64,000 nt of DNA from positions 2,534,001-2,598,000 of the forward strand of contig NZ_CP020612.1 in NCBI RefSeq assembly GCF_002105555.1, written 5' to 3'. Shown piece by piece: positions 19,311 to 29,618 of this stretch (position 1 is the stretch's first letter; the number at the start of each line of letters is the position of its first letter). A program made the translations under genes and the position numbers. The notes beneath the pieces are model-generated. The model was given only the letters and a program-made list of their open reading frames with translations. It did no database searches and was not told the DNA's origin. Source of the stretch: Paracoccus contaminans. Its GTDB lineage: Bacteria > Pseudomonadota > Alphaproteobacteria > Rhodobacterales > Rhodobacteraceae.

Positions 19311-22300
19311 ATGAAGATCGAACGGCGGTTCACCAGCAACGAAGGCGGCGCTTACGGCGGCGTCGTATTCCGCACCACCACCTCGGAAATCCGCAATCCC
19401 GATGGCACCGTGGTGTTCCGCAACGAGGCCGTCGAAGTCCCCGAAGGGTGGAGCCAGGTCGCATCCGACGTGATCGCCCAGAAATATTTCCGCAAGGCCG
19501 GCGTTCCCGCCGCGCTGAAGCGCGTGCGCGAAAAGGGCGTGCCCGAGTTCCTGTGGCGCTCGGTCCCCGACGAGGCGGCGCTGGCGGCCCTGCCCGAAGC
19601 CGATCGTTTTGTCGGCGAAACCTCGGCGCGTCAGGTGTTCGACCGCTTGGCCGGGGCCTGGACCTATTGGGGCTGGAAGGGCGGCTATTTCACCGCCGAG
19701 GATGATGCCCGCGCCTATTATGACGAAATGCGCCACATGCTGGCCCGGCAGATGGCGGCGCCCAACAGCCCGCAGTGGTTCAACACCGGGCTGCACTGGG
19801 CCTATGGTATCGACGGTCCTTCGCAGGGCCATTTCTATGTCGATTACCGCACCGGCGAGCTGGTCAAGTCCGACAGCGCCTATGAACACCCCCAGCCTCA
19901 TGCCTGCTTCATCCAGTCCGTCGCCGACGATCTGGTGAATGAGGGCGGCATCATGGACCTGTGGGTGCGCGAGGCGCGGCTGTTCAAATACGGCAGCGGC
20001 ACGGGCACCAACTTCTCCTCGCTGCGGGGCGAGGGCGAAAAGCTGTCGGGCGGCGGCAAGTCCTCGGGGCTGATGGGGTTCCTCAAGATCGGCGACCGCG
20101 CGGCGGGCGCGATCAAGTCGGGCGGCACCACGCGCCGCGCGGCCAAGATGGTGATCTGCGACATGGATCACCCCGACATCGAGGCCTTCATCAACTGGAA
20201 GGTGATCGAGGAACAGAAGGTCGCCAGCCTCGTCGCCGGCTCGAAACAGCACGAAGCCAAGCTGAACGAGATCTTTGCCGCGATCCGCCAGTGGGACGGC
20301 AGCGCCGAGGGCGCGACCGATCCGGCGCAGAACACGGCGCTGAAGGCCGCCATCCGGTCGGCGAAAAAGGCGATGATCCCGGAAACCTACATCAACCGGG
20401 TTCTGCAATACGCGCGGCAAGGCTTTGATTCCATCGAGTTTCCGACCTACGACACCGACTGGGACAGCGAGGCTTATGCCAGCGTCTCGGGCCAGAACTC
20501 GAACAACTCGGTCCGTGTCACCGACGCCTTCCTCAGGGCGGTGCGCGAGGATGCCGACTGGGCGCTGATCCGCCGCACCGATGGCAAGGTCGCCCGCACC
20601 ATCAAGGCGCGCGATCTGTGGGAACAGGTCGGCCATGCCGCCTGGGCCTGCGCCGATCCGGGCATCCAGTTCCACGACACCGTCAACGCCTGGCACACCT
20701 GCCCGGCGGACGGGCCGATCCGGGGGTCGAACCCCTGTTCGGAATACATGTTCCTGGATGACACCGCCTGCAACCTGGCGTCCATGAACCTGCTGACCTT
20801 CCTGCAGGACGGCAAGTTCGATGCGGACGGCTATGTTCACGCCACGCGCCTGTGGACGCTGACGCTGGAAATCAGCGTGCTGATGGCGCAGTTCCCGTCC
20901 AGGGAGATCGCGCAGCGCAGCTATGATTTCCGCACCCTCGGGCTCGGCTATGCCAATATCGGCGGGCTGCTGATGAATCTCGGCCTTGGCTATGACAGCG
21001 ACAAGGGCCGGGCGCTGTGCGGGGCGCTGACCGCGCTGATGACCGGCGTCGCCTATGCGACCTCGGCCGAGATGGCGGGCGAGCTGGGGCCGTTCCCCGG
21101 CTATGCCCGCAACGCCGACGCGATGCTGCGGGTGATCCGCAACCACCGCGCCGCCGCCTGGGGAACCGGCAGCTATGAGGGCGTGAACGTCAATCCGGTC
21201 GAACTGGACGTGGAGAACTGCCCCGATCCGCGGCTGGCCGCCATGGCGCAGGCCGCCTGGGACGAGGCGCTGAGCCTGGGCGAGGAGCATGGCTTCCGCA
21301 ACGCCCAGACCACGGTGATCGCGCCGACCGGCACGATCGGCCTGGTCATGGACTGCGACACCACCGGGATCGAGCCGGATTTCGCCCTGGTCAAGTTCAA
21401 GAAGCTGGCGGGTGGCGGCTATTTCAAGATCATCAACCAGTCGGTTCCTGCCGCGCTGGAAACGCTGGGCTATCCTTCGGCCCAGATCGAGGAGATCGTC
21501 GCCTATGCGGTCGGTCATGCCAGCCTCGGCAACTGCCCCGGCATCAACCATGCCGCGCTGGTCGGGCACGGCTTCGGCCCGCGCGAGCTGGAAAAGCTGG
21601 ACGCGGCCCTCGCCAGCGCCTTCGACATCCGCTTCGTCTTCAACCAGTGGACGCTGGGCGAGGCGTTCTGCAAGGGCGCACTGGGCATCCCGGCCGACAA
21701 GCTGGCCGATCCGTCCTTCGACCTGCTGCGGCATCTTGGGTTCACCAGGGCGCAGATCGATGCGGCCAACGACCATGTCTGCGGCACGATGACGCTGGAA
21801 GGCGCGCCCTTCCTGAAGGCGGAACATTACAGCGTCTTTGACTGCGCCAATGCCTGCGGCAAGAAGGGCACGCGCTATCTGTCGGTGGACAGCCACATCC
21901 GCATGATGGCGGCGGCGCAAAGCTTCATCTCGGGCGCGATCTCCAAGACGATCAACATGCCGAACACGGCCACGATCGAGGATGCGCTGGCGGCCTATGA
22001 GCTGTCCTGGAGCCTCGGGATCAAGGCCAATGCCCTTTACCGCGACGGCTCCAAGCTGTCGCAGCCGCTGGCATCGGCGCTGGTTGCCGATGACGACGAG
22101 GCCGCCGAGGTGCTGGAATCGGGCAGCGCGCAGGAAAAGGCGGCCGTCATCGCCGAGAAGATCGTCGAGCGGATCATCGTCAAGGAGGCCGTCCGGTCGA
22201 ACCGCGAAAAGCTGCCCGCGCGGCGCAAGGGCTATACCCAGAAGGCGATCGTGGGCGGCCACAAGGTCTATCTGCGCACCGGCGAATATGACGATGGCAA

Positions 22301-22946
22301 GCTGGGCGAGATCTTCATCGACATGCACAAGGAAGGTGCCGGCTTCCGCGCGATGATGAACAACTTCGCCATCGCGGTGTCGGTCGGCCTGCAATACGGC
22401 GTCCCGCTGGAGGAGTTCGTGGACGCCTTCACCTTCACCCGCTTCGAACCTGCGGGCATGGTGCAGGGCAACGACAGCATCAAGAACGCGACCTCGATCC
22501 TGGACTATATCTTCCGGGAACTGGCGGTCAGCTATCTGGACCGGACCGACCTTGCGCATGTCAAGCCGAACGGCGCCAGCTTTGACAGCCTGGGCGGCGG
22601 CGAGGCCGAGGGCCGGCCCGAACTGGCCTCGGCCTCCGAGGGGGTTGCGTCCAAGTCTGTCGAGCTGCTTCGCCAGATCAGTTCGACCGGCTATCTGCGC
22701 AAGCGCCTGCCGCAGGAGCTGATGGTGCTGCAGGGGGGCGTCTCGACGGTGGCGGTGTCGTCCAGCCTGGCCGAGACGCAGGCGAGCTATGAGGTCGGGG
22801 TGGCGGTCGCGCTGGACCCGCGCGCCAAGGCCCGGATGCAGGGTTACGAGGGCGACCCCTGCGGCGAATGCGGCAACTACACGCTGGTGCGCAACGGCAC
22901 CTGCATGAAGTGCAACACCTGCGGCGGCACCTCGGGCTGCAGCTGA
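19311..22946 (+). CDS. nrdJ: adenosylcobalamin-dependent (class II) ribonucleoside-diphosphate reductase
   Basis: This 1211-residue enzyme makes deoxyribonucleotides using a B12-generated thiyl radical, so it works with or without oxygen. Visible landmarks are [12 protein letters not shown] (active-site Cys), [25 protein letters not shown], and the NPCSEY catalytic segment with the radical Cys followed by [26 protein letters not shown] completes the barrel. The C-terminus carries a cysteine-rich metal-binding/redox tail ([14 protein letters not shown]). The length matches the long alphaproteobacterial NrdJ type. ATG 19311 has a purine-rich ribosome site; the frame is open upstream but without conserved residues. 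Confidence 0.97.
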   Translation: MKIERRFTSNEGGAYGGVVFRTTTSEIRNPDGTVVFRNEAVEVPEGWSQVASDVIAQKYFRKAGVPAALKRVREKGVPEFLWRSVPDEAALAALPEADRFVGETSARQVFDRLAGAWTYWGWKGGYFTAEDDARAYYDEMRHMLARQMAAPNSPQWFNTGLHWAYGIDGPSQGHFYVDYRTGELVKSDSAYEHPQPHACFIQSVADDLVNEGGIMDLWVREARLFKYGSGTGTNFSSLRGEGEKLSGGGKSSGLMGFLKIGDRAAGAIKSGGTTRRAAKMVICDMDHPDIEAFINWKVIEEQKVASLVAGSKQHEAKLNEIFAAIRQWDGSAEGATDPAQNTALKAAIRSAKKAMIPETYINRVLQYARQGFDSIEFPTYDTDWDSEAYASVSGQNSNNSVRVTDAFLRAVREDADWALIRRTDGKVARTIKARDLWEQVGHAAWACADPGIQFHDTVNAWHTCPADGPIRGSNPCSEYMFLDDTACNLASMNLLTFLQDGKFDADGYVHATRLWTLTLEISVLMAQFPSREIAQRSYDFRTLGLGYANIGGLLMNLGLGYDSDKGRALCGALTALMTGVAYATSAEMAGELGPFPGYARNADAMLRVIRNHRAAAWGTGSYEGVNVNPVELDVENCPDPRLAAMAQAAWDEALSLGEEHGFRNAQTTVIAPTGTIGLVMDCDTTGIEPDFALVKFKKLAGGGYFKIINQSVPAALETLGYPSAQIEEIVAYAVGHASLGNCPGINHAALVGHGFGPRELEKLDAALASAFDIRFVFNQWTLGEAFCKGALGIPADKLADPSFDLLRHLGFTRAQIDAANDHVCGTMTLEGAPFLKAEHYSVFDCANACGKKGTRYLSVDSHIRMMAAAQSFISGAISKTINMPNTATIEDALAAYELSWSLGIKANALYRDGSKLSQPLASALVADDDEAAEVLESGSAQEKAAVIAEKIVERIIVKEAVRSNREKLPARRKGYTQKAIVGGHKVYLRTGEYDDGKLGEIFIDMHKEGAGFRAMMNNFAIAVSVGLQYGVPLEEFVDAFTFTRFEPAGMVQGNDSIKNATSILDYIFRELAVSYLDRTDLAHVKPNGASFDSLGGGEAEGRPELASASEGVASKSVELLRQISSTGYLRKRLPQELMVLQGGVSTVAVSSSLAETQASYEVGVAVALDPRAKARMQGYEGDPCGECGNYTLVRNGTCMKCNTCGGTSGCS

Positions 22947-22954
22947 CAGGGCCG

Positions 22955-22972
22955 GGACGGCAAGCGCCGTCC
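22955..22972 (+). terminator. short hairpin after nrdJ
   Basis: Stem GGACGGC / GCCGTCC with a 4-nt AAGC loop begins 9 bp past the nrdJ stop. No T-run follows; probably transcript-end structure acting together with the next element. Confidence 0.4.
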
Positions 22973-22991
22973 TGACCCATGCCCTGCCTCT

Positions 22992-23039
22992 GGCGGCCGC
23001 AGGGTTTCCCCTCGATCCAGGGGAAACCCCGTGGCCGCC
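22992..23039. other. long two-tier stem-loop downstream of nrdJ
   Basis: An outer 7-bp stem (GGCGGCC / GGCCGCC) and an inner perfect 11-bp stem (GGGTTTCCCCT / AGGGGAAACCC, loop CGATCC) are separated by a 3x3 internal loop. This makes a highly stable 48-nt element between nrdJ and the next gene. No U-tract is seen. Confidence 0.6.
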
Positions 23040-23242
23040 GGGCAATCCGGCGCGGCCTTGTGCGCTCGCCTTGGGGAACGCGCGCCACAGGGCTGGTCCA
23101 GGGACATCCGGGGGCACCGCCAGAGGGCGGTTGCATCCCGCGCCGCGCGGGGGGGATTGCGGCAGCGCCGGTTTCCGCTTAGCGCGGAGTCCGGCCCATG
23201 ACATGGTGGCCCGAACGACACCGCGCCCCAAGATTTCCTGTC

Positions 23243-23746
23243 ATGGACCACCTTTCCGCCATTCTTCTGATCCTTGCTGCGCCGATCGTCGGCGGCATGG
23301 CAAGGGACGCCGCCACGTCCTCGGCACCCGCATTGCAGACGGGCCGGGTCCGCTGGCTTCACAAGCCCCGGAACCGTCCCGCGCTTTACGTGATGCGCCT
23401 TGAGGCCGACCCTTCGGTCTTCAAGGTCGGCTATACCGCCCGGCGGGTCGAGACGCGGGCCAGCGAGATCGCCGCGGTCCGCGGTCCGGTGACGGTTTCC
23501 GCCGTGATCCGGATGCCCCATGCCTATGCGGCCGAACAGCTTGCCCATCGCAGGCTGCAACGGACCAGGGGCATCCGCCCGCTGGGGGGCGAATGGTATC
23601 GCCTTGTGGACGGGCGGCGCGACAGACCCGAACGGCTGGCCCTGTCGGCCGCACGATCGGTCCGCAACCGCTCGCGCATCAGGTTTTCCTGGCCCGACGG
23701 GGCGGCGCTGAGGATATTGCGCCCCGATGGGGGCGATCACGCGTGA
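23243..23746 (+). CDS. T5orf172/MUG113-type GIY-YIG-like domain protein
   Basis: This protein of about 167 residues has a T5orf172-like core. [20 protein letters not shown] is followed by [20 protein letters not shown] and EWYRLV, the short nuclease-related pattern of bacteriophage T5 orf172 and yeast MUG113. A hydrophobic N-terminal stretch ([15 protein letters not shown]) could be a signal or membrane anchor, which is odd for a nuclease-like protein. An in-frame ATG 15 codons upstream (23198) is also possible. The function of this domain family is not settled. It is a single gene between nrdJ and fhs. Confidence 0.7.
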   Translation: MDHLSAILLILAAPIVGGMARDAATSSAPALQTGRVRWLHKPRNRPALYVMRLEADPSVFKVGYTARRVETRASEIAAVRGPVTVSAVIRMPHAYAAEQLAHRRLQRTRGIRPLGGEWYRLVDGRRDRPERLALSAARSVRNRSRIRFSWPDGAALRILRPDGGDHA

Positions 23747-23883
23747 TCCCTCCGCGGCGCCCCAGGGCCCTGCGCATCGGGACGGGCGCCCGGATGCCGG
23801 GCAGGATCATCGCAGCGGCGGTGCCTGCCTTTTCGGCGCGGCCCGCAGGCTATAAGGACGGGGCGCGACCAACGGGGACCATC

Positions 23884-25548
23884 ATGCTGACCGACATCGA
23901 GATCGCCCGCGCGGCCGCCAAGCGGCCCATCGCCGAGATCGCCGCCAGACTGGGGATCGGGGCAGAGGGCATCCTTCCCTATGGCCATGACAAGGCCAAG
24001 ATTTCGCCCGAGGTCATCGCCGGGCTGGGGGGGCGGCCGATGGGCAGGCTGGTCCTTGTCACCGCGATCAACCCCACTCCGGCGGGCGAGGGCAAGACGA
24101 CCACCACCGTCGGCCTTGGGGACGCGCTGAACCGCATCGGCCAGCGTGCCACCATCTGCATCCGCGAGGCGAGCCTTGGCCCCAATTTCGGCATGAAGGG
24201 CGGTGCCGCGGGCGGAGGGCGGGCGCAGGTGGTGCCGATGGAGGACATGAACCTTCACTTCACCGGCGATTTTCATGCCGTCACCAGCGCCCATAACCTG
24301 CTGGCGGCGATGATCGACAACCACATCCACTGGGGCAACGCGCTGGACATCGATCCGCGCCGCATCACCTGGCGGCGGGTGATGGACATGAACGACCGGG
24401 CCTTGCGCGACGTGGTGCTGGGCCTGGGCGGGCCGGCGAACGGGGTGCCGCGGGAAAGCGGCTTTGACATCACCGTCGCGTCCGAGGTGATGGCGATCCT
24501 GTGCCTTGCGGGCGACCTGGCCGACCTGCAGGACCGGCTGCGCCGGATCGTCGTTGCGCGCAGCCGTGCCGGGCGGCCGGTCACCGCCCGCGACCTGCAT
24601 GCCGACGGCGCCATGACCGTCCTGCTGCGCGATGCGCTGCAACCCAACCTGGTGCAGACGCTGGAAAACAATCCCGCGCTGGTCCATGGCGGGCCTTTCG
24701 CCAATATCGCCCATGGCTGCAATTCGGTGATCGCCACGCGCACGGCGCTGCGCCTGTCGGACTATGTGGTGACCGAGGCCGGCTTCGGCGCCGATCTGGG
24801 GGCCGAAAAGTTTCTGGACATCAAGTGCCGCAAGGCAGGGTTGGCCCCGGAAGCGGTGGTGTTGGTCGCCACCGTCCGCGCGCTCAAGATGAACGGCGGC
24901 GTTGCCAAGGCCGACCTTGCGGCCGAGGATGTGGACGCCGTGCGCCGCGGCGCCATCAACCTGACGCGGCATATCCAGAACCTGCGCGGCTTCGGCCTGC
25001 CGCTGGTGGTGGCGGTCAACCACTTCGCCACCGATACCGAGGCGGAAATCGACGCCCTGACCGAGGCCGCCGCGGCCGAGGGGGTGCGTGCCATTCAGTG
25101 CCGCCACTGGGCGATGGGCGGCGCAGGCGCCGAGGATCTGGCGCGCGAGGTTGTGCGCCTGGCCGGCCAGCCGTCCGATTTCCGCCTGCTCTATCCTGAT
25201 TCGATGACGCTGTGGGACAAGATCGTGACCATCGCCACCCGCATCTATCGCGCCGGCCATGTCGAGGCATCGCCCGCCGTCCGCCAGCAGCTTGCCGAAT
25301 GGCAGGCCGATCACGGGCATCTGCCGGTCTGCATGGCCAAGACGCCCTACAGCTTTTCGGCCGATCCCGCGGCACTGGGCGCACCCGAAGGCTTTGCCTT
25401 GCCCGTGCGCGAGGTGCGCCTGGCGGCGGGGGCGGGCTTTGTCGTGGCCATCTGCGGCGACATCATGACCATGCCGGGCCTGCCGCGCGAGCCGGCGGCC
25501 AACCGCATCCGCCTTGATGCGGCCGGCAATGTCGAGGGGCTGTTCTGA
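23884..25548 (+). CDS. fhs: formate--tetrahydrofolate ligase
   Basis: The 554-residue enzyme makes 10-formyl-THF from formate, THF and ATP, feeding C1 units to purine and formyl-Met synthesis. The ATP P-loop is [13 protein letters not shown] near residues 67-79. [30 protein letters not shown] and a C-terminal [12 protein letters not shown] are diagnostic. Length is standard. ATG 23884 is selected; the open frame continues upstream through the end of the previous gene but without family similarity. The stop overlaps the start of the GAF gene (TGATG). Confidence 0.97.
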   Translation: MLTDIEIARAAAKRPIAEIAARLGIGAEGILPYGHDKAKISPEVIAGLGGRPMGRLVLVTAINPTPAGEGKTTTTVGLGDALNRIGQRATICIREASLGPNFGMKGGAAGGGRAQVVPMEDMNLHFTGDFHAVTSAHNLLAAMIDNHIHWGNALDIDPRRITWRRVMDMNDRALRDVVLGLGGPANGVPRESGFDITVASEVMAILCLAGDLADLQDRLRRIVVARSRAGRPVTARDLHADGAMTVLLRDALQPNLVQTLENNPALVHGGPFANIAHGCNSVIATRTALRLSDYVVTEAGFGADLGAEKFLDIKCRKAGLAPEAVVLVATVRALKMNGGVAKADLAAEDVDAVRRGAINLTRHIQNLRGFGLPLVVAVNHFATDTEAEIDALTEAAAAEGVRAIQCRHWAMGGAGAEDLAREVVRLAGQPSDFRLLYPDSMTLWDKIVTIATRIYRAGHVEASPAVRQQLAEWQADHGHLPVCMAKTPYSFSADPAALGAPEGFALPVREVRLAAGAGFVVAICGDIMTMPGLPREPAANRIRLDAAGNVEGLF

Positions 25549-26015
25549 TGGACGATCTGGCAATCGCGCTGGCATCCGCCGATCCTGCCGCCGCGCTGCC
25601 TGCCTTCGAGGCGCTGGTTCAGGCCCGCGTGGGCGCGCGGCTGTTCACCATCATGCGATTCGATGCGGCAACAGGCCTCAGCCGCCGCATCTGGACCAAC
25701 GCCCCCGAGGTTTATCCGGTCGGCGGGGAAAAGCCGCTGCCGGACAATGCATGGACCGGCCATGTCATTCATCAGCGCAGGGATTGGGTCGCCAACACCC
25801 CGGACGAGGTTGCGGCGATGCTGTTTGATCATGAAACCATCGCCCGCCTGGGTTGCGGCGCGGCGCTGAACATGCCCGTGGTGGTGGCAGGCGAGGTGCT
25901 GGGCACGGTGAACCTGCTGGACGCGGCGGGGCATTTCACGCCCCAGCGGCTGGCCGCGGCGCGCGCCCTGCGCGTTCCTGCGGCCGCGGTGATGATGCGT
26001 GCGGCGTGGCGCTGA
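25548..26015 (+). CDS. GAF-domain protein
   Basis: This 155-residue protein is essentially one GAF domain. RLFTIMRFDAATGLSRRIW is followed by NAWTGHVIHQRRDWVANT, then GCGAALNMPVVVAGEVLGTVNLLD, the usual GAF core. No attached output domain is present. The ligand is unknown. Its start shares the A of the fhs TGA stop and its end overlaps the next gene by 10 bp, so fhs, GAF and IMPACT proteins are made from one message. A link to C1 or formate sensing is only a suggestion from context. Confidence 0.85.
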   Translation: MDDLAIALASADPAAALPAFEALVQARVGARLFTIMRFDAATGLSRRIWTNAPEVYPVGGEKPLPDNAWTGHVIHQRRDWVANTPDEVAAMLFDHETIARLGCGAALNMPVVVAGEVLGTVNLLDAAGHFTPQRLAAARALRVPAAAVMMRAAWR

Positions 26016-26365
26016 CCGTCTTTGACCGCATCATCGCCGATCGCGGATCGGTCTATGCCGTGTCCGGCGGACCGGCCTTGGGCCGCGCCGCCGTTGATGC
26101 GGCGCTGGCCGAGCTGAAAACCCAGCGCCGCTTTGCCAGGGCAACCCACAACAGCTGGGCTGCCCGCCTGGGCGGGGCGGGGACAAAGGCCGATGACGGC
26201 GAAGCCGGGGCAGGGGCGATCATCCTGCGCATGATGGAAACCGAGGGGCTGGACGATCACCTGATCATCGTCACCCGCTGGTATGGCGGCAAGCACCTGG
26301 GCGGCGATCGCTTTCGGCACGTCATCGGCGCGGTGCGGCACTATCTTGCGCACCGGCCGCGCTGA
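26006..26365 (+). CDS. IMPACT/YigZ-family (UPF0029) protein
   Basis: This 119-residue protein from a GTG start contains the UPF0029 core. RFARATHNSWAARL corresponds to the family HN-x-A region, DDGEAGAG replaces the usual DDGEPxGTAG, and IIVTRWYGGKHLGGDRF matches the VVxRYFGGxKLG block. The C-terminal domain found in E. coli YigZ (about 200 residues) is absent, so only the N-terminal fold remains. Eukaryotic IMPACT regulates GCN2; the bacterial role is unclear. The earlier in-frame codons overlap the GAF gene and give non-conserved sequence, so GTG at 26006 is favoured. Confidence 0.78.
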   Translation: MALTVFDRIIADRGSVYAVSGGPALGRAAVDAALAELKTQRRFARATHNSWAARLGGAGTKADDGEAGAGAIILRMMETEGLDDHLIIVTRWYGGKHLGGDRFRHVIGAVRHYLAHRPR

Positions 26366-26368
26366 TCG

Positions 26369-26444
26369 TGGTAGGGCCGGAGGGACTTGAACCCCCAACC
26401 AAGGCGTTATGAGCGCCCTGCTCTGACCATTGAGCTACAGCCCC
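26369..26444 (-). tRNA. tRNA with CAT anticodon (elongator Met or Ile2)
   Basis: A complete cloverleaf reads on the minus strand: acceptor GGGGCTG/CGGCCCT (G1-U72 wobble), D arm GCTC...GAGC, anticodon loop CTCATAA, T arm GGGGG-TTCAAGT-CCCTC, discriminator A and an encoded CCA. The anticodon stem lacks the three G-C pairs of initiator tRNA. The UUGGU variable loop resembles Ile2 (lysidine) tRNAs, but elongator Met is equally possible. Confidence 0.93.
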
Positions 26445-26579
26445 GCCCCTTTCGCCTAGTCATCCGCCGCGCCGGGGTCAAGCGGGCGCAGAGCCGGGCG
26501 GGCGGGGCGGCACAAGTCGGCGCGTTGCCTGCCGGGCCCCCTTGCGCTATCTGGGACCAGCCCTAGCCGGAGAGCCGCC

Positions 26580-27623
26580 ATGACCGACAAGACCGCCCTA
26601 AGCTATGCCGACGCTGGCGTGGACATCGATGCGGGCAATGCGCTGGTGGACCGGATCAAACCGGCCGCCAGGGCGACCGATCGTCCGGGCGTGATGTCGG
26701 GGCTTGGCGGCTTTGGCGCGCTGTTTGACCCGCGCGCGGCCGGCTATGCCGATCCGGTGCTGGTGGCGGCGACCGACGGGGTGGGCACCAAGCTGCGCAT
26801 CGCCATCGACACCGGGCGGGTGGACGGCGTCGGCATCGACCTCGTGGCGATGTGCGTCAACGACCTTGTCTGCCAGGGGGCCGAGCCGCTGTTCTTCCTG
26901 GATTACTTCGCCACCGGCAAGCTGGCCGTGGAACAGGCCGCGCAAGTGGTCGAAGGCATTGCCGAGGGTTGCCGGCGATCGGGCTGCGCGCTGATCGGGG
27001 GCGAGACGGCCGAGATGCCGGGCATGTATCAAGCGGGCGATTTCGACCTGGCCGGCTTTGCCGTGGGCGCGATGGAACGCGGGTGCCACCTGCCGCAGGA
27101 CGTGGCCGAGGGCGACGTGCTGCTGGGCCTTGGCTCGGACGGGGTTCATTCCAACGGCTATTCGCTGGTCCGCCGCATCGTCGAACGCACAGGGCTGGCC
27201 TGGGACGCGCCATCGCCCTTTGGCAAGGGAACGCTGGGGCAGGGCCTGCTGGCGCCGACGCGGCTTTACGTCAGGCCGGTGCTGGCGGCGATCCGGGCAG
27301 GGGGCGTGCATGCTGCCGCCCATATCACCGGCGGCGGCATCACCGAGAACCTGCCGCGCGTCCTGCCCGAAGGCATGGGCGCCGAGGTGGATCTGGACAG
27401 CTGGCAGGCCCCGCCGGTGTTCCGGTGGCTGGCCGAGGAAGGGCGCGTGCCCGAAGGCGAGATGCTCAAGACCTTCAACTGCGGGATCGGCATGATCCTC
27501 GTGGTTGCGCCGGACCGGGCCGGGGCCCTGGCCGAACAGCTGCGCCAAGAGAGTGAGCAGGTGGTGCCGCTGGGCACGGTCGGCGGGGCTGCCGGCGTGC
27601 GCTATGCCGGGGCACTGTGGTAA
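26580..27623 (+). CDS. purM: phosphoribosylformylglycinamidine cyclo-ligase (AIR synthetase)
   Basis: This 347-residue step-5 enzyme of purine synthesis closes the imidazole ring with ATP. Motifs: [12 protein letters not shown] at the N-terminus, [41 protein letters not shown], and a C-terminal [16 protein letters not shown]. Length is standard. The stop lies within the start region of purN (7-bp overlap), giving the usual purM-purN operon. Confidence 0.97.
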   Translation: MTDKTALSYADAGVDIDAGNALVDRIKPAARATDRPGVMSGLGGFGALFDPRAAGYADPVLVAATDGVGTKLRIAIDTGRVDGVGIDLVAMCVNDLVCQGAEPLFFLDYFATGKLAVEQAAQVVEGIAEGCRRSGCALIGGETAEMPGMYQAGDFDLAGFAVGAMERGCHLPQDVAEGDVLLGLGSDGVHSNGYSLVRRIVERTGLAWDAPSPFGKGTLGQGLLAPTRLYVRPVLAAIRAGGVHAAAHITGGGITENLPRVLPEGMGAEVDLDSWQAPPVFRWLAEEGRVPEGEMLKTFNCGIGMILVVAPDRAGALAEQLRQESEQVVPLGTVGGAAGVRYAGALW

Positions 27624-28207
27624 GGCGCGTCGCGATCCTGATTTCGGGCGGAGGGTCGAACATGCTGGCCTTGGCGGCCAGCATGACGGGCGATCATCCG
27701 GCGCGCCCGGTGCTGGTGCTGTCGAACGATCCGGGTGCCGCGGGTCTGGGCCGCGCGGCGGCCCTGGGCATCCGCACGGCTGCGGTCGATCATCGCCCTT
27801 TCGGCACAGATCGCGCGGCCTTCGAAGCCGCGCTTTTGCAGCCGCTGCTCGCCGCCCGGCCGGACATCGTCTGCCTTGCCGGCTTCATGCGCATCCTGAC
27901 ACCCGCTTTCGTGGACCGCTTTGCCGGGCGGTTGCTGAACATCCACCCTTCGCTGCTGCCGAAATATCCCGGCCTTCACACCCATGCCCGCGCCATCGAG
28001 GCAGGCGATGCCGAGGCGGGGGCAACGGTCCACCTAGTCACGCCGGTGCTTGATGACGGCCCGATCCTGGGCCAGGCGCGGGTGCCGGTGCTTGCGGGTG
28101 ACACGCCCGAGACGCTGGCGGCACGGGTGCTGGTATCGGAACACCGGCTCTATCCGGCGGTGCTGCGGCGCTATGCCGCTGGAAACGCCGAACGGATCGA
28201 TCTCTAA
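27617..28207 (+). CDS. purN: phosphoribosylglycinamide formyltransferase
   Basis: This 196-residue GAR transformylase uses 10-formyl-THF, the product of Fhs encoded upstream in the window. ISGGGSNM binds the GAR phosphate. [12 protein letters not shown] carries the catalytic Asn-His, and [17 protein letters not shown] carries the catalytic Asp. The start is a GTG that overlaps the purM stop, implying translational coupling. A perfect-stem terminator follows. Confidence 0.96.
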   Translation: MVRRVAILISGGGSNMLALAASMTGDHPARPVLVLSNDPGAAGLGRAAALGIRTAAVDHRPFGTDRAAFEAALLQPLLAARPDIVCLAGFMRILTPAFVDRFAGRLLNIHPSLLPKYPGLHTHARAIEAGDAEAGATVHLVTPVLDDGPILGQARVPVLAGDTPETLAARVLVSEHRLYPAVLRRYAAGNAERIDL

Positions 28208-28237
28208 TTCTTCTGCACGCAAATATCCCGCGGGGGT

Positions 28238-28262
28238 CCGGGGGCGCGAAGCCCCCGGTTTC
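28238..28262 (+). terminator. intrinsic terminator of purMN
   Basis: Perfect 8-bp stem CCGGGGGC / GCCCCCGG with a GCGAA loop followed by TTTCT. It also lies against the end of the convergent livM gene and may act on both strands. Confidence 0.75.
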
Positions 28263-29606
28263 TCAGCGCTCGGGCAGCAGCCCGCGCGGCGCAAAGCGCA
28301 GCACCAGCAAAAGCACCAGCCCCATCGCGACGAAGCGCATCTGGGGCGCGCTTTCGATCAGATGCGATCTCAGCGCCCCTTCCGGCAGCGGCAGGGTAAC
28401 CAGCCCCATCAACGCCGGCCCCCACACCTCGGCCTTGATCCACAGGAACCAGATCAGCAGCGCCCCCAGCACCGCCCCCCAGTTGTTGCCCGATCCGCCG
28501 ACGATCACCATGACCCAGATCAGGAAGGTGTGCCGCAGCGGATTATAGCCGCCCGGCGCCATCAGCCCGTCCATCGTCACCATCATCGCGCCCGACAGCC
28601 CGATCACCGCCGAGCCGAGCACGAACAGCTGCAGATGGCACCGCGTCACGTCCTTGCCCATCGCCCGCGCCGCCGTCTCGTTGTCGCGGATCGCCCGCAT
28701 CATCCGCCCCCAGGGCGAATGCAGCGCCAGCTCCGACAGCAGGATCAGCGTCAGCAGGATCGCCACGAAGATGGCCAGATAGCACAGCTTGACATAGATC
28801 CCCGAGGCCGTCGCCACATCCATGCCCCAGCGCGCGGCCGCGGCGACGAAATCGGGATCGGATTGCAGCCCCAGTTCATAGGGAACAGGCCGGGGGATGC
28901 CGGTCATGTTCAGCACGCCGCGCGCCAGCCATCCTTCGTTCTTGAGAATGGTGACGATGATCTCGCCGATCCCCAGCGTCGCAATGGCCAGATAATCCGA
29001 GCGCAGCCCCAGCGCGACCTTGCCCACGCCCAATGCCGCCAGCGCCGCAAAGCCCATCCCCACAGGCCAGCTGAGCAGAACCGGCAGGCCCAGTCCGCCG
29101 ATATTGCCCGCCTTGGCGGGGTTGTTCGCCTCGATCGCGGCGACGGCGGGATCAAAGATCGCGCGCGTCACGACATAGCCCGCGATCAGGATCAGGGCGG
29201 GCACCCATAGCCGGGCCATCTGGCCCAGGCGCCGCCCCGCGGTGACCGCCAGAATCAGCGTGACCAGCCCTGCCGCCAGGGCCAGCGCCAGCCGCGGCCC
29301 ACCCGCCGCCCAGGCCCCCGCGACCGGCGGGGTCGAGACCAGCACCGGCGCCAGCCCCCCCAGCGCCACGAAGCCCACGACCCCGGCATTGAACAGCCCG
29401 CCATAACCCCAGGTCATGTTGACGCCCAGGGCCGTGATTGCCGAGATCAGACCGACATTCAGAATGGCCAGCGCGCTGTTCCACGAGCCCGAGAACATCG
29501 CATTGGACAGGCTGCCCTCAAGAATGAACAGCGCGGCCAGCGCCCCGAACAGCAGCGGCGCGCGCCACGGGCCGGCCGGGGCATCCGCCTGACGGGAATT
29601 GGACAT
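28263..29606 (-). CDS. livM: branched-chain amino acid ABC transporter permease LivM
   Basis: This 447-residue inner-membrane permease has about ten hydrophobic segments. The LivM motif block is clear: NMTWGYGGLFNAGVVGFVALGG, LRSDYLAIATLGIGEI, then GRMMRAIRDNETAARAMGKD and GGSGNNWGAVLG. It is longer than the roughly 320-residue minimum because of an insertion between the second and later helices that contains another hydrophobic stretch. It is the last gene of the operon, 12 bp after livH, and ends against the purMN terminator. Confidence 0.93.
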   Translation of the reverse strand: MSNSRQADAPAGPWRAPLLFGALAALFILEGSLSNAMFSGSWNSALAILNVGLISAITALGVNMTWGYGGLFNAGVVGFVALGGLAPVLVSTPPVAGAWAAGGPRLALALAAGLVTLILAVTAGRRLGQMARLWVPALILIAGYVVTRAIFDPAVAAIEANNPAKAGNIGGLGLPVLLSWPVGMGFAALAALGVGKVALGLRSDYLAIATLGIGEIIVTILKNEGWLARGVLNMTGIPRPVPYELGLQSDPDFVAAAARWGMDVATASGIYVKLCYLAIFVAILLTLILLSELALHSPWGRMMRAIRDNETAARAMGKDVTRCHLQLFVLGSAVIGLSGAMMVTMDGLMAPGGYNPLRHTFLIWVMVIVGGSGNNWGAVLGALLIWFLWIKAEVWGPALMGLVTLPLPEGALRSHLIESAPQMRFVAMGLVLLLVLRFAPRGLLPER

Positions 29607-29618
29607 CGGCCCCCTCGC

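Noticed and set aside
18939..23231. Very long open frame on the strand opposite nrdJ.
   Set aside because: nrdJ is unmistakable on the plus strand; the opposite frame is open because of high GC codon bias and has no conserved domain.
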